Below are positions 7,699 to 17,073 of a stretch of DNA of 64,000 nt, piece after piece. The stretch is from Gillisia sp. Hel_I_86. Lineage in GTDB: Bacteria; Bacteroidota; Bacteroidia; Flavobacteriales; Flavobacteriaceae. Position 1 is the stretch's first letter, and every line of letters begins with the position of its first letter. Below the pieces are notes generated by a model. The model searched no databases and was not told the DNA's origin. It was given only the letters and a program-made list of their open reading frames with translations. Made by a program: the position numbers and the translations under genes. The DNA is taken from positions 2,604,001 to 2,668,000 of the forward strand of contig NZ_VISE01000001.1 in NCBI RefSeq assembly GCF_007827275.1, given 5' to 3'.

Positions 7699-10329
7699 AT
7701 GTCAGCATCCCAAAAATACAATTCTCAACAGGTAGAGGAGAAATGGTACAACTACTGGATGGAGCAAGGTTATTTTCATTCTGAAGTAGATGAAAGGACT
7801 CCATATACCATTGTTATTCCTCCACCCAATGTGACGGGAGTACTGCACATGGGCCATATGCTCAATAATACAATTCAGGATGTCCTTATAAGGAGGGCAA
7901 GGTTAAAAGGCTTTAATGCATGTTGGGTACCTGGAACAGATCACGCATCGATTGCTACAGAAGCAAAAGTTGTTGCTAAATTAAAGGAAGAGGGGATAAA
8001 CAAAAAGGATCTTTCCCGAGAGGAGTTTTTGGAGCATGCTTGGGACTGGACCCATAAACACGGAGGGATTATCCTGGAACAGCTTAAAAAGTTGGGTGCT
8101 TCTTGCGATTGGGAACGTACCAAGTTTACCATGGACGAGAACATGTCTGCTTCGGTTATAAAAGTATTTGTGGACCTATATGAAAAAGGCCTTATTTATA
8201 GGGGCTATAGAATGGTAAATTGGGATCCGGAAGCGAAAACAACCCTTTCCGACGAAGAAGTTATTTATCAGGAAAAACAAGGGAACCTTTACTATCTAAC
8301 TTATAAAATAGAAAATAGTGAGGAGACTGTAACTATTGCGACCACTCGTCCAGAGACCATTTTGGGGGATACTGCTATTTGTATCAACCCAAACGATGAG
8401 CGTTTTAATCATCTTAAAGGTAAAAAAGCGATCGTGCCCTTGGCAAATAGGGCTATCCCAATTATAGAAGACGATTATGTAGATGTGGAGTTTGGTACGG
8501 GATGTTTAAAGGTAACCCCAGCCCATGATATCAACGATAAGGAAATAGGGGAGCGCCATAATCTGGAAGTGATTGATATTTTTAACGATGATGCCACATT
8601 AAATGAATTTGGACTGCACTATCAAGGAAAAGATAGATTTGTTGCCAGAAAAGAGATCGTTAAAGAATTAGAGAGTTTGGGTATTTTACTAAAGACCGAA
8701 ACCCATATCAATAAAGTGGGCACCAGTGAGCGTACCGGTGCGGTGATAGAACCCAAGTTAAGCGACCAATGGTTCCTTAAAATGAAAGAATTGGCGCAAC
8801 CAGCCTTGGATGCAGTGCTTAATAAAGACGTGAACCTTGTTCCAGACAAGTTTGTGAATACTTACAGGCACTGGATGGAAAATGTGAGGGATTGGAACAT
8901 TTCAAGACAATTATGGTGGGGGCAGCAAATCCCTGCGTATTATTATGGAAGTGGTAAAAATGATTTTGTAATTGCAGAAACAAAGGCGGAAGCGCTAGAG
9001 AAAGCAAAAGCACAAACAAATAATCCTGAGCTTAAACTGCAAGATCTTAAACAAGATTCAGATGCTTTGGATACATGGTTCTCTTCTTGGTTATGGCCGA
9101 TGAGCGTGTTTAATGGAATTTTGGAGCCGGACAATCCAGAAATAAATTACTACTATCCAACCAACGATTTGGTAACTGCTCCAGAAATTTTATTCTTTTG
9201 GGTTGCCAGAATGATCATAGCCGGGTATGAATATAGAGGTGAAAAACCCTTTACGAATGTTTATTTAACCGGAATTGTGAGGGATAAGCAAAGACGAAAA
9301 ATGTCCAAATCGCTTGGTAACTCTCCTGATCCTATTAAACTTATAAACGAATACGGGGCAGATGGGGTTCGAGTTGGAATGTTGCTGAGTTCTCCCGCAG
9401 GGAATGATTTAATGTTCGATATAGATCTTTGTAAGCAAGGAAGCGGATTTATAAATAAAATTTGGAATTCGTTTAAATTACTGAAAAGTTGGGAGGTAGA
9501 TAAAGAAATTCCGCAACCTAGATCTTCAGAAATTGCAATAAACTGGTATAAAGCCAAGTTTCAGGAAACCTTATTAGAGATAGAAGATCATTTTTCTAAA
9601 TATAGGATGAGTGATGCCTTAATGTCCACTTACAAACTTATTTGGGACGATTACTGCTCTTGGTTCTTGGAAATGGTAAAACCAAATTTTGGAGAAGCGA
9701 TAGACGAAAAGACCTATAAAGACGTAATTTCAATTTTAGAAGATAATTTAAAAATATTGCATCCTTTTGTTCCTTTTGTTTCTGAAGAAATATGGCAACA
9801 ATTGGGCACTCGGACTAAAGAAGAAGCTTTAATCGTATCTCAATGGCCAGAATCGGTTTCAATAGATAAAAAGATTATTTCTGAATTTTCTTTTGCTTCA
9901 GAAGTGATCTCGGGAATAAGAAATATTAGAAAATCCAAAAACATCTCCTTCAAGGATCAAATTTCCCTTCAGATATTGAACAATGAAAACACATCTGCTA
10001 CCTTTAATGAGGTGATAACGAAACTTGGGAATGTTTCCCATCTAGGATATGTAGCTCAACAAGTAGAAGGAACTCTTTCATATAGGGTGAAATCCAATGA
10101 ATATTTTATCCCAATTCAAGGGGCGATAGATGTAGAGGCTGAAAAAGGGAAAATTCAGGAGGAATTAAAATATACTGAAGGCTTTCTAAAATCTGTTCAG
10201 AAAAAACTTTCCAATGAGCGTTTTGTAGGGAATGCGCCAGATGCTGTTGTTGCTATAGAAAAAGCAAAACAGGCTGATGCCGAGGCGAAAATCCAAATGT
10301 TAAAGGCTAGTTTGGCTGGGCTGGAGTAA
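7699..10329 (+). CDS. valS: Valine--tRNA ligase
   Basis: Class I aminoacyl-tRNA synthetase charging tRNA-Val. From MSASQKYNSQQVEEKWYNYW the protein has 876 residues, a normal length. Visible: the HIGH motif (PPPNVTGVLHMGHM), the CP1 editing domain (TTRPETILGDTA), GTDHASIATEAKV, the KMSKS loop (RRKMSKSLGNSPDP), an anticodon-binding helical domain and the C-terminal coiled-coil arm (EELKYTEGFLKSVQKKL). It is monocistronic, and its 3' end faces the leftward acyl-CoA-binding protein gene. Confidence 0.98.
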   Translation: MSASQKYNSQQVEEKWYNYWMEQGYFHSEVDERTPYTIVIPPPNVTGVLHMGHMLNNTIQDVLIRRARLKGFNACWVPGTDHASIATEAKVVAKLKEEGINKKDLSREEFLEHAWDWTHKHGGIILEQLKKLGASCDWERTKFTMDENMSASVIKVFVDLYEKGLIYRGYRMVNWDPEAKTTLSDEEVIYQEKQGNLYYLTYKIENSEETVTIATTRPETILGDTAICINPNDERFNHLKGKKAIVPLANRAIPIIEDDYVDVEFGTGCLKVTPAHDINDKEIGERHNLEVIDIFNDDATLNEFGLHYQGKDRFVARKEIVKELESLGILLKTETHINKVGTSERTGAVIEPKLSDQWFLKMKELAQPALDAVLNKDVNLVPDKFVNTYRHWMENVRDWNISRQLWWGQQIPAYYYGSGKNDFVIAETKAEALEKAKAQTNNPELKLQDLKQDSDALDTWFSSWLWPMSVFNGILEPDNPEINYYYPTNDLVTAPEILFFWVARMIIAGYEYRGEKPFTNVYLTGIVRDKQRRKMSKSLGNSPDPIKLINEYGADGVRVGMLLSSPAGNDLMFDIDLCKQGSGFINKIWNSFKLLKSWEVDKEIPQPRSSEIAINWYKAKFQETLLEIEDHFSKYRMSDALMSTYKLIWDDYCSWFLEMVKPNFGEAIDEKTYKDVISILEDNLKILHPFVPFVSEEIWQQLGTRTKEEALIVSQWPESVSIDKKIISEFSFASEVISGIRNIRKSKNISFKDQISLQILNNENTSATFNEVITKLGNVSHLGYVAQQVEGTLSYRVKSNEYFIPIQGAIDVEAEKGKIQEELKYTEGFLKSVQKKLSNERFVGNAPDAVVAIEKAKQADAEAKIQMLKASLAGLE

Positions 10330-10368
10330 GAAATGATTCAGAGTAAAATAGATATTGGGCGAATCGTG

Positions 10369-10635
10369 TTATATTTGCCCAATATATTTTTCCACCATTT
10401 CTATATATTTCTGTTTGGCTTCCAATTGGGAGAGTTGTTCTACTTGTACAAGCGCATTGGCTTTAAAGCCACTTCGCACATCCTCTTCATCTTTTGTGTT
10501 GTAGGAACCATTTAGCGTTGTAGCTCGCTTGTAATAAGCATAAAAATGAAGCATGATGTCTGGAGGAAATCTCAAACTGGTGTTGTTTGCCATTTCGTAA
10601 GCCTTTAAAAATTTTTGATCTGAAGAATCTGTCAT
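10369..10635 (-). CDS. Acyl-CoA-binding protein
   Basis: An 88-residue ACBP-family four-helix protein that binds long-chain acyl-CoA thioesters in the cytosol. Hallmarks: KFLKAYEMANNTSLRFPPDIMLHFYAYYKRAT, given here only as its parts FLKAYE, PPDIMLHFYAYYK (acyl-CoA contact) and SQLEAKQKYIEMV. The ATG at 10635 (MTDSSDQ) leaves a 10-nt gap after psd; a longer start at 10662 would overlap psd. It is the last gene of the leftward rsfS-ftsH-LUD-cdsA-psd run, which suits a role in supplying acyl groups for phospholipids. Confidence 0.88.
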   Translation of the reverse strand: MTDSSDQKFLKAYEMANNTSLRFPPDIMLHFYAYYKRATTLNGSYNTKDEEDVRSGFKANALVQVEQLSQLEAKQKYIEMVEKYIGQI

Positions 10636-10645
10636 TGTAAATTTC

Positions 10646-11299
10646 TTAGTCGAGATTGGCAATTACACTTACACCACCTTTAACTTTATCATTTAACTTT
10701 ACATTGATCTTAGTACCGATCGGCAAAAACACATCTACACGAGATCCAAATTTTATAAATCCACTATCGCTTCCTTGAACCACTTCTTGACCTTCTACAG
10801 CATAGTTTACTATACGTTTTGCCAAAGCGCCTGCAATTTGCCTGTATAGTATTTCTCCGGCTACCTTGTTCTCTACCACAACAGTAGTTCGCTCATTTTC
10901 TTCACTGGATTTTGGATGCCATGCAACCAAGAACTTTCCCGGATGATATTTGCTGAATTTCACCAATCCACCAATAGGATGCCTGGTTACGTGTACATTT
11001 ATTGGGGACATAAATATAGAAACCTGTAGGCGTTTTTCCTTGAAGTACTCCTTTTCCATTACTTCCTCTATCACAACAACTTTTCCATCCACAGGTGAAA
11101 CCACACTAGCATCATTAAGTTGTGTAGGCCTTTTTGGATTTCTAAAGAACTGTACAATTAATAAAAAGAACAAGATACTAAGGGCCAGGATAGAAAATTT
11201 TACCCAATAGGTATTAATATATAAATAGGACAGTACGTTCCCTACAATTAATATAATTGCAGTAACTGTCATCATCTTATAACCTTCTTTATGAAACAT
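10646..11299 (-). CDS. psd: Phosphatidylserine decarboxylase
   Basis: Makes phosphatidylethanolamine from phosphatidylserine. The 217-residue protein is the short, archaeal/Bacteroidota type. Two N-terminal membrane segments (about residues 9-26 and 31-50) are followed by SPVDGKVVVIEEV, MSPINVHVTRHPIGG, and the self-cleavage Gly-Ser in FIKFGSRVDVFLP, where Ser becomes the pyruvoyl group. The start overlaps the end of cdsA by 11 bp, so the two phospholipid genes are coupled. Confidence 0.95.
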   Translation of the reverse strand: MFHKEGYKMMTVTAIILIVGNVLSYLYINTYWVKFSILALSILFFLLIVQFFRNPKRPTQLNDASVVSPVDGKVVVIEEVMEKEYFKEKRLQVSIFMSPINVHVTRHPIGGLVKFSKYHPGKFLVAWHPKSSEENERTTVVVENKVAGEILYRQIAGALAKRIVNYAVEGQEVVQGSDSGFIKFGSRVDVFLPIGTKINVKLNDKVKGGVSVIANLD

Positions 11300-12092
11300 A
11301 ATCTATAATCAATAAATAAGCATAAACAAATGGACTGGAAAATATAATGCTATCTAGTCTATCCAACAATCCACCGTGGCCCGGCATTAATTTTCCACTA
11401 TCTTTTACTCCAGCCTGACGTTTGAATTTGGACTGTATTAAATCTCCCAGAGTACCAAAAATACTCAATAAAATGGCTAATCCCAACCAAAATTCAACAT
11501 TCAGATAACGGGTAAAATAGAACAGGAAGTATGCGGCAACACAATTAAATACAATTCCGCCCAAAAATCCTTCAATTGTTTTGTTGGGGGATATTTTTTC
11601 GTACAATTTAGTTTTTCCAAAATTCTTTCCTACCAAGTACGCAAAAGTGTCATTGGTCCAAATAAGCACAAAGACCCCAACTATTAAACTGGGATTGAAT
11701 GTTCCAGAATACGTTGGTATCAAGGTAAGAAAAATGGTAGAAGAGATTAAGTAGAAAATAAGGATGATATATTTTTTCTTTTCAAACACCGGTATTTTCC
11801 GAATGAACAGTAAGTCCTTCACTAAAAATAAATTCACGAAAAGTGTGATTATTAAAAGTAGTAAGGTCGCATTTGCGTTGAATTTTAGATAACTGAAGAA
11901 AAAGAACAAAATAACATGCAATCCATATAAAGCATAACTTTTTAATCTTAATAGTTTTTCGAGTTCTAAAAGGCAAACAAAACCAATAAGAAAGAAGAGG
12001 CCAATAAAGATCAATTCGGAAGAAAGAATTGATGCTACTAAAATGGATACATATAGTAATCCAGATATTGCCCTAATAATAGTTTCCCTCAT
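11289..12092 (-). CDS. cdsA: Phosphatidate cytidylyltransferase
   Basis: Integral membrane enzyme that makes CDP-diacylglycerol, the precursor of all phospholipids. The 267-residue protein has about seven or eight hydrophobic segments and the CTP-transferase signature near the C-terminus (SKFKRQAGVKDSG, LMPGHGGLLDRLDS). It also has TNDTFAYLVGKNFGKTKL and SPNKTIEGFLGG, both family hallmarks. It sits 3 nt after the LUD gene and overlaps psd, so substrate and product enzymes are made together. Confidence 0.96.
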   Translation of the reverse strand: MRETIIRAISGLLYVSILVASILSSELIFIGLFFLIGFVCLLELEKLLRLKSYALYGLHVILFFFFSYLKFNANATLLLLIITLFVNLFLVKDLLFIRKIPVFEKKKYIILIFYLISSTIFLTLIPTYSGTFNPSLIVGVFVLIWTNDTFAYLVGKNFGKTKLYEKISPNKTIEGFLGGIVFNCVAAYFLFYFTRYLNVEFWLGLAILLSIFGTLGDLIQSKFKRQAGVKDSGKLMPGHGGLLDRLDSIIFSSPFVYAYLLIIDYVS

Positions 12093-12095
12093 ATT

Positions 12096-12701
12096 TTATA
12101 AATCTTCCAGAAGCAGCAAATATAGGTTTTTTGTACTACTTCCATAACTCATAAAATTACCTTCCTTTTGGGTTTCAAAACTTTTTATTGTGGTGATGTT
12201 GGAGGGGATTCGCTCCTTGTTGTTGAATTTAATTCCTCTTAAACCTTCACCAATGTTATCTACTAATTGACTCGTGGAGGCCAAGATTATAAAATTTTCG
12301 GGTAGCTCATTAAATCTCTTTTCTTTTATTTGATTTGAAGAAATTAAAATGGATCCGTCGTTCGCAATCAGATATTCGCAGGTAGAGAGAAAAAATGCAG
12401 AATCTCCAGATTTATTGAATTCTAAATTGAATTTATCGAACCTGTTTTTTAAGTTAGGGTCGAAACAACATGTTGGTTTTTCGTACCAATCATTTTCCAA
12501 TAGAATATTGTCGAAGGCGTCTGTCACTTCCTCTTCGTTCTCGCAGTACAAGAATTTCCCACCATTGTTTTTGAAGTTGAGCATGAACCGCTCATCGGTA
12601 GGCAGTTTAACATCCGGCATATACTTGCCCCGGTCAGAATTTTCAGAAACGTCCTGACCTTTGTCTGGTTTAGGGTTTAAAAAATTTCTAAATAGACTCA
12701 T
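12096..12701 (-). CDS. LUD-domain (LutC/YkgG-like) protein
   Basis: A 201-residue cytosolic protein of the DUF162/LUD family found in lactate-utilisation proteins LutB and LutC. Seen here: STCEYLIANDGSILISSNQ (the degenerate nucleotide-binding core), FIILASTSQLVDNIGEGL and the C-terminal FMSYGSSTKNLYLLLLEDL. There are no iron-sulfur motifs and no lutA or lutB genes nearby. The stand-alone gene sits between ftsH and cdsA, so a housekeeping role is possible; function is not established. Confidence 0.8.
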   Translation of the reverse strand: MSLFRNFLNPKPDKGQDVSENSDRGKYMPDVKLPTDERFMLNFKNNGGKFLYCENEEEVTDAFDNILLENDWYEKPTCCFDPNLKNRFDKFNLEFNKSGDSAFFLSTCEYLIANDGSILISSNQIKEKRFNELPENFIILASTSQLVDNIGEGLRGIKFNNKERIPSNITTIKSFETQKEGNFMSYGSSTKNLYLLLLEDL

Positions 12702-12801
12702 ATTGAAAATTCGGGGTTTTTTTTGGCACCTTTCAAATCAAAGGTAAAAAATCTTAATTTAAATTAAGATAAATTAAGATTTTTTCCTATGTGGTATTTA
12801 A

Positions 12802-14817
12802 TTATTTATTCGCTTGAGTTTCTTCCTCAATTTCGCTGTCTTTCGAAGCGGAATCTTTGGAATTGGTTTTTTTGGTAATCAATGGAACTTCTTCCTTTTC
12901 AGGGAATGGCCTGTTTCCAAATATCTTTTGAAGATCGTCTTTAAAGATCACCTCTTTTTCAAGTAAAATATCTGCTAATTGAGACAATTTATCTTTATTA
13001 GCCTCTAGCAATGCAATTGCTCTTTGATATTGGGTTTCAATTAGATTTGAGACCTCCCTATCAATAAGTTCAGCGGTTTTCTCGCTATAAGGTTTTGTGA
13101 AGTTGTATTCACTCTGGCCGGAAGAATCATAAAAAGTTAGGTTTCCTACCTTTTCATTTAAACCATAAATGGTAACCATTGCCCTGGCTTGCTTTGTGAC
13201 TTTTTCCAGATCGCTTAATGCACCTGTGGAAATTCTATTGAAAACCACTTTTTCTGCGGCTCTTCCTCCTAAGGCAGCACACATTTCATCCAACATTTGT
13301 TCTGGATGTACAATTAATCGTTCTTCAGGAAGATACCAAGCAGCTCCTAGGGATTGTCCTCTAGGCACTATAGTAACTTTTACCAATGGTGCGGCATGTT
13401 CCAACATCCAACTGGCGGTGGCGTGTCCAGCTTCGTGATAAGCGATCGCTTTCTTCTCGTCTGGGGTAATGATCTTGTTTTTCTTTTCAAGACCTCCCAC
13501 AATTCTATCTACAGCATCAAGAAAATCTTGTTTTCCAACGGCTTTGTTTCCCTTTCTGGCAGCAATTAAAGCAGCTTCGTTACATACGTTTGCGATATCT
13601 GCCCCAGAGAAACCTGGTGTTTGCTTAGCAAGGAATTCAATATCCAACTCGTTTGCCACTTTTTTGATGGGACGAAGGTGTACTTCAAATATTTCTTTTC
13701 GTTCTCTTACATCTGGTAGATCCACATAGATCTGCCTGTCGAAACGGCCAGCTCTCATCAATGCCTTATCCAGCACATCTGCACGGTTGGTTGCAGCAAT
13801 AACAATAACATTGGTATTGGTCCCAAAACCATCCATTTCTGTTAATAACTGGTTCAATGTGTTTTCACGCTCATCATTAGATCCAGAAAAGTTGTTTTTT
13901 CCCCTGGCCCTACCAATGGCATCAATTTCATCTATAAAAATAATGGAGGGGGATTTTTCTTTTGCTTGTTTAAAAAGATCACGTACCCTGGAAGCTCCTA
14001 CACCAACAAACATTTCTACAAAATCTGATCCGGATAAAGAGAAAAATGGCACTTTTGCCTCACCTGCAACGGCTTTGGCCAATAAAGTTTTTCCTGTTCC
14101 CGGAGGACCTACCAAAATAGCTCCTTTTGGGATCTTACCACCTAGGGAAGTGTATTTTTCCGGCATTTTCAAGAAATCTACAATCTCTTGGACTTCCTCT
14201 TTTGCTCCTTCCAGCCCTGCTACATCCTTAAAGGAAGTTTTAACATCGGTGTTTTGGTCGAAAAGCTTGGCTTTGGACTTACCAATATTAAAGATCTGTC
14301 CGCCAGGACCACCTCCACCACCAGAGCTCATCTTACGCATTATGAAAATCCAAATCCCAATTATTAACACAAAAGGTAAAAGGGTCATTAAAATTTCTCC
14401 CCAAACGTTGGTTTGAGTATTATAGGTAACAAAAGTGTCTAAATTGTTTTCAGATTTTATTTCTTGAACTTTGTTTTCAAAATTCTGAAGATCTCCAAAC
14501 TCAAAACTATAATCTGGGGAATCACCGGTAGCAAATAATTCGTCGTCACCGGTTTTTTTATGTATATCCTTGGCTTTGGCATCTTCAGTTAAATAAACCT
14601 TCGCCTGGTTTCTATTTACGATTACTACTTTTTTAACATCACCGTCCCTTAGGTAGCTTTCAAACTCTGCAGGATTTGTTTTTGTTGGTTCATTGAACCC
14701 GGACCCACCAAAAAAATTGATACCTAGGAATATGATAATAATAGCTCCATAAATCCAGTAAGCACTGAACTTAGGTTTTTTAGGCTCTATTTTTTTATTT
14801 GGTTGTTGCTTCGACAT
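12802..14817 (-). CDS. ftsH: ATP-dependent zinc metalloprotease FtsH
   Basis: Membrane-anchored AAA+ protease that removes misfolded membrane proteins and regulatory targets. The 671 residues show a helix at about 20-36, a periplasmic FtsH-extracellular domain, a second helix at about 141-160 and a Gly-rich linker. The AAA+ core has Walker A GPPGTGKT (237-244), Walker B IIFIDEID (292-299) and the pore motif FVEMFVGVG. The zinc site HEAGH is at 461-465. The acidic Lys/Ser/Glu-rich tail is typical. It lies 17 nt after rsfS. Confidence 0.98.
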   Translation of the reverse strand: MSKQQPNKKIEPKKPKFSAYWIYGAIIIIFLGINFFGGSGFNEPTKTNPAEFESYLRDGDVKKVVIVNRNQAKVYLTEDAKAKDIHKKTGDDELFATGDSPDYSFEFGDLQNFENKVQEIKSENNLDTFVTYNTQTNVWGEILMTLLPFVLIIGIWIFIMRKMSSGGGGGPGGQIFNIGKSKAKLFDQNTDVKTSFKDVAGLEGAKEEVQEIVDFLKMPEKYTSLGGKIPKGAILVGPPGTGKTLLAKAVAGEAKVPFFSLSGSDFVEMFVGVGASRVRDLFKQAKEKSPSIIFIDEIDAIGRARGKNNFSGSNDERENTLNQLLTEMDGFGTNTNVIVIAATNRADVLDKALMRAGRFDRQIYVDLPDVRERKEIFEVHLRPIKKVANELDIEFLAKQTPGFSGADIANVCNEAALIAARKGNKAVGKQDFLDAVDRIVGGLEKKNKIITPDEKKAIAYHEAGHATASWMLEHAAPLVKVTIVPRGQSLGAAWYLPEERLIVHPEQMLDEMCAALGGRAAEKVVFNRISTGALSDLEKVTKQARAMVTIYGLNEKVGNLTFYDSSGQSEYNFTKPYSEKTAELIDREVSNLIETQYQRAIALLEANKDKLSQLADILLEKEVIFKDDLQKIFGNRPFPEKEEVPLITKKTNSKDSASKDSEIEEETQANK

Positions 14818-14834
14818 TCTTTTTTAATTAGTTT

Positions 14835-15206
14835 TTAATACTTTGTTTCAATTGAGGTTACTTTGGCATCTCCCCACAAACCCTCTATATCATAATATTC
14901 CCTAATATGCTTTTGGAAAACATGAACGACTACGTTCACATAATCCATTAAAATCCACTCGGCATTATCACTTCCTTCTATATGCCAAGGTTTGTCTTTT
15001 AGAGATTTGCTTACGGTTTTTTGTACGGAGCTTACAATGGCATTTACCTGTGTGTTTGAAGTACCATTACAGATAATGAAATAATCACAAACAGTGTTTT
15101 CAATTTCCCTTAAGTCAAGAATATCAATATCGTTTCCTTTTACTTCTTCTATTCCTTTTATGATATGAGCAATAAGTTGATCGTTGTTCGTTTCTTTTTT
15201 TGCCAT
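14835..15206 (-). CDS. rsfS: Ribosomal silencing factor RsfS
   Basis: A 123-residue DUF143/Iojap protein that binds uL14 on the 50S subunit and blocks subunit joining during starvation. Conserved parts: DILDLREIENTVCDYFIICNG (in pieces ILDLREI, CDYFIICNGTS) and WILMDYVNVVVHVF. The start at 15206 (MAKKETNND) is chosen over 15227 because a TAnnTTTG promoter box overlaps the longer start. It heads the ftsH-LUD-cdsA-psd-ACBP run. Confidence 0.95.
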   Translation of the reverse strand: MAKKETNNDQLIAHIIKGIEEVKGNDIDILDLREIENTVCDYFIICNGTSNTQVNAIVSSVQKTVSKSLKDKPWHIEGSDNAEWILMDYVNVVVHVFQKHIREYYDIEGLWGDAKVTSIETKY

Positions 15207-15224
15207 TAAATTTATTTCTTTGCG

Positions 15225-15232
15225 CAAAGTTA
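15225..15232 (-). promoter_or_regulatory. -7 promoter box of the rsfS-ftsH run
   Basis: TAACTTTG on the minus strand matches TAnnTTTG, 18 nt before the rsfS ATG. It lies between two divergent genes, rsfS and birA. Confidence 0.55.
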
Positions 15233-15300
15233 TTACTTTTTAGTCTTTTTAGTGCTCTGTTGTTACAAACATTTAACACCATTCTTAACTACAATTATAT

Positions 15301-16032
15301 ATGCATATTATCAAAGTTAGTGCCACCGAATCTACTAATTCCTTGGCTAGGGAATGGTTTAATACTAATAAATATGATTCCCCAATTTGTATTATTGCCA
15401 GTAATCAAACTTCTGGAAGAGGACAACGTGGAGCGAGATGGGTTTCCAATGCGGGAGAAAACCTCACATTTAGTGTTATTTACCCAAAGCCAAGCGTGGA
15501 TATTACAGATCAATTCCTTATTAGTGCTGCTGTGGGATTACAGCTATTAAAGGCATTAAAGCAACTAAAAATTAACAATTTAAAGCTGAAATGGCCTAAC
15601 GACATTATGGCAGATGGCTATAAAATAGGTGGCGTGCTCATTGAAAATATCCTGCAAAACAATCAAATAGGAGCCAGTATTATTGGAATAGGCCTTAACG
15701 TGAATCAAGTTGACTTCCCAGAGCTCCCAAAGGCAGCTTCCCTAAAAAATCTTACAGGAACTATTTATGCTACTGAAGAAGTTCTTTCTGTTATTCTGGA
15801 ACATTTAGAAAAAATGATAACATCCAATGATAATTCGTTTTTTGAAGCTGTCCTAGAAGATTATGAAACCAATTTATTCCGAAGAAAAAAAGCTTCCACC
15901 TTTCAATTAAAAGATGGAAGCTTGCTTATAGGTATTATCTTGGGAGTTACCCCCTCTGGCCTTCTTAAATTAAAAGTGGAAGATGAAGAAATAAGGACGT
16001 TCGATCTTAAAGAACTTAAGTTGCTCTTTTAA
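15301..16032 (+). CDS. birA: Biotin--[acetyl-CoA-carboxylase] ligase, monofunctional
   Basis: Attaches biotin to carrier-protein lysines via biotinyl-5'-AMP. The 243-residue protein lacks the N-terminal helix-turn-helix of E. coli BirA, so it is the non-repressor type. Motifs: the adenylate-binding GRGQRG (residues 39-44), KWPNDIMADGYKIGGVLIE (contains the catalytic KWPND and KIGG) and IGIGLNVNQ. A small SH3-like C-terminal domain follows. A substrate is in the same window: the biotinyl domain of pyruvate carboxylase at 29739. The 3' end overlaps the convergent SRPBCC gene by 4 bp. Confidence 0.95.
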   Translation: MHIIKVSATESTNSLAREWFNTNKYDSPICIIASNQTSGRGQRGARWVSNAGENLTFSVIYPKPSVDITDQFLISAAVGLQLLKALKQLKINNLKLKWPNDIMADGYKIGGVLIENILQNNQIGASIIGIGLNVNQVDFPELPKAASLKNLTGTIYATEEVLSVILEHLEKMITSNDNSFFEAVLEDYETNLFRRKKASTFQLKDGSLLIGIILGVTPSGLLKLKVEDEEIRTFDLKELKLLF

Positions 16033-16418
16033 AGAGCAGCCATGTTTTCGCTTAAGGTGGCAATAAATTTCTTTAACGGGCCCTTTACCATCATCCCCAT
16101 CATCGCATTGAATTTTCCATCGAATAACAATTGGGCATCACTTTGATCTCCACTTGGTTCAATAATAATATTCAATGAAAAATTGAATTTATCTGATGTG
16201 GATCCCAAAACCACTAATTCTGGTTCAACGGTTTCCTTGATTTCCAATTCTATTTCCGGCATTCCTTTTAAGCTAAAAAGAAACGTGTCTGGCTTGGTAA
16301 CTTCGAATTTCTCGATACTGTCTGGCATCAATTCTTTATAATTCCCTACATCGGTTAGAAAATTATATAATTCTTGCTGACTTTTTTGGGTGGTAACTTT
16401 TGGACTTTCTAAATTCAT
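16029..16418 (-). CDS. SRPBCC (START-like) protein
   Basis: A 129-residue protein with the layout of the SRPBCC lipid-binding fold. It starts MNLESPKVTTQKSQQELYNF, with the family's usual N-terminal sequestering helix (ELYNFLTDVGNYKELMP), and ends in the long C-terminal helix MVKGPLKKFIATLSENM. The ligand is unknown. It follows pyrE by 1 nt and is probably co-transcribed with it. Confidence 0.75.
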   Translation of the reverse strand: MNLESPKVTTQKSQQELYNFLTDVGNYKELMPDSIEKFEVTKPDTFLFSLKGMPEIELEIKETVEPELVVLGSTSDKFNFSLNIIIEPSGDQSDAQLLFDGKFNAMMGMMVKGPLKKFIATLSENMAAL

Positions 16419-16419
16419 G

Positions 16420-17061
16420 TTATGGTTTCCATTTGCTGGGATCTTGTCTCCAGGTTTTTAATGTTTCTGCCTCACTGGCATTAATATAGTTCGTTCTTAA
16501 AGCGGTTTCTATTAAATGCTCGTAATTCCCCAAGGTATGTAAATCTACCTTTGCTTTTTTGAAATTCTCTTCAGCAATATCAAAGCCATACGTGAAGATG
16601 GCAAGTAAACCTTTAATGTTCACATTGGCTTCTCTTAAGGCTTTTACCGCATGAATACTGCTTCCGCCTGTACTAATAAGATCTTCAATTACAACCACAT
16701 TTTGACCGCTCTCCACATGTCCCTCGATCTTATTTTTTCTTCCATGTCCTTTGGCTTCCGGTCTTACATATACAAAAGGAAGGTTCATATAGTCTGCCAC
16801 CAGCATTCCAATGCCAATGGCACCAGTAGCTACTCCAGCTATCACATCTGGCTTTCCATAAAGTTCTTCAATTTGCTTGGCAAACTGCTCTCTTATGTAA
16901 TTTCTAATGGGAGGATAAGAAAGGGTTATTCTATTGTCGCAATAGATTGGCGACTTCCATCCGCTTGCCCAAATGAAGGGTTGTTGTGGTTCCAATTTAA
17001 TTGCTTTAATTTGCAACAGCAATTCAGCTGTTTTAATTGCTGTTTCTTTATTTAAAATCAT
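16420..17061 (-). CDS. pyrE: Orotate phosphoribosyltransferase
   Basis: Converts orotate and PRPP to OMP in pyrimidine synthesis. The 213-residue protein shows ASGWKSPIYCDNR (orotate binding), the flexible-loop region RPEAKGHGRKNKIEG and the PRPP motif VVVIEDLISTGGSS. The ATG at 17061 gives the normal family N-terminus (MILNKETAIKTAELL). An extension to 17115 would cross the promoter and the Nudix start. The promoter box ends only 4 nt before the ATG, so the mRNA is probably leaderless. Confidence 0.97.
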   Translation of the reverse strand: MILNKETAIKTAELLLQIKAIKLEPQQPFIWASGWKSPIYCDNRITLSYPPIRNYIREQFAKQIEELYGKPDVIAGVATGAIGIGMLVADYMNLPFVYVRPEAKGHGRKNKIEGHVESGQNVVVIEDLISTGGSSIHAVKALREANVNIKGLLAIFTYGFDIAEENFKKAKVDLHTLGNYEHLIETALRTNYINASEAETLKTWRQDPSKWKP

Positions 17062-17065
17062 ACTG

Positions 17066-17073
17066 CAAATGTA
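17066..17073 (-). promoter_or_regulatory. -7 promoter box of pyrE, overlapping the Nudix start codon
   Basis: TACATTTG on the minus strand matches TAnnTTTG. It ends 4 nt before the pyrE ATG and covers the first codon of the divergent Nudix gene. Confidence 0.6.

Noticed and set aside
10333-10515. 60-residue plus-strand frame after valS
   Set aside because: It is antisense to the acyl-CoA-binding protein gene, which has clear family motifs.
13787-14416. 209-residue plus-strand frame antisense to ftsH
   Set aside because: A long open frame opposite a conserved gene; the Ser/Pro-rich product has no motif and FtsH is certain.
16973-17068. N-terminal extension of the Nudix protein
   Set aside because: It would lie wholly inside pyrE on the other strand; the family N-terminus (MYKVFVND) begins at 17069.
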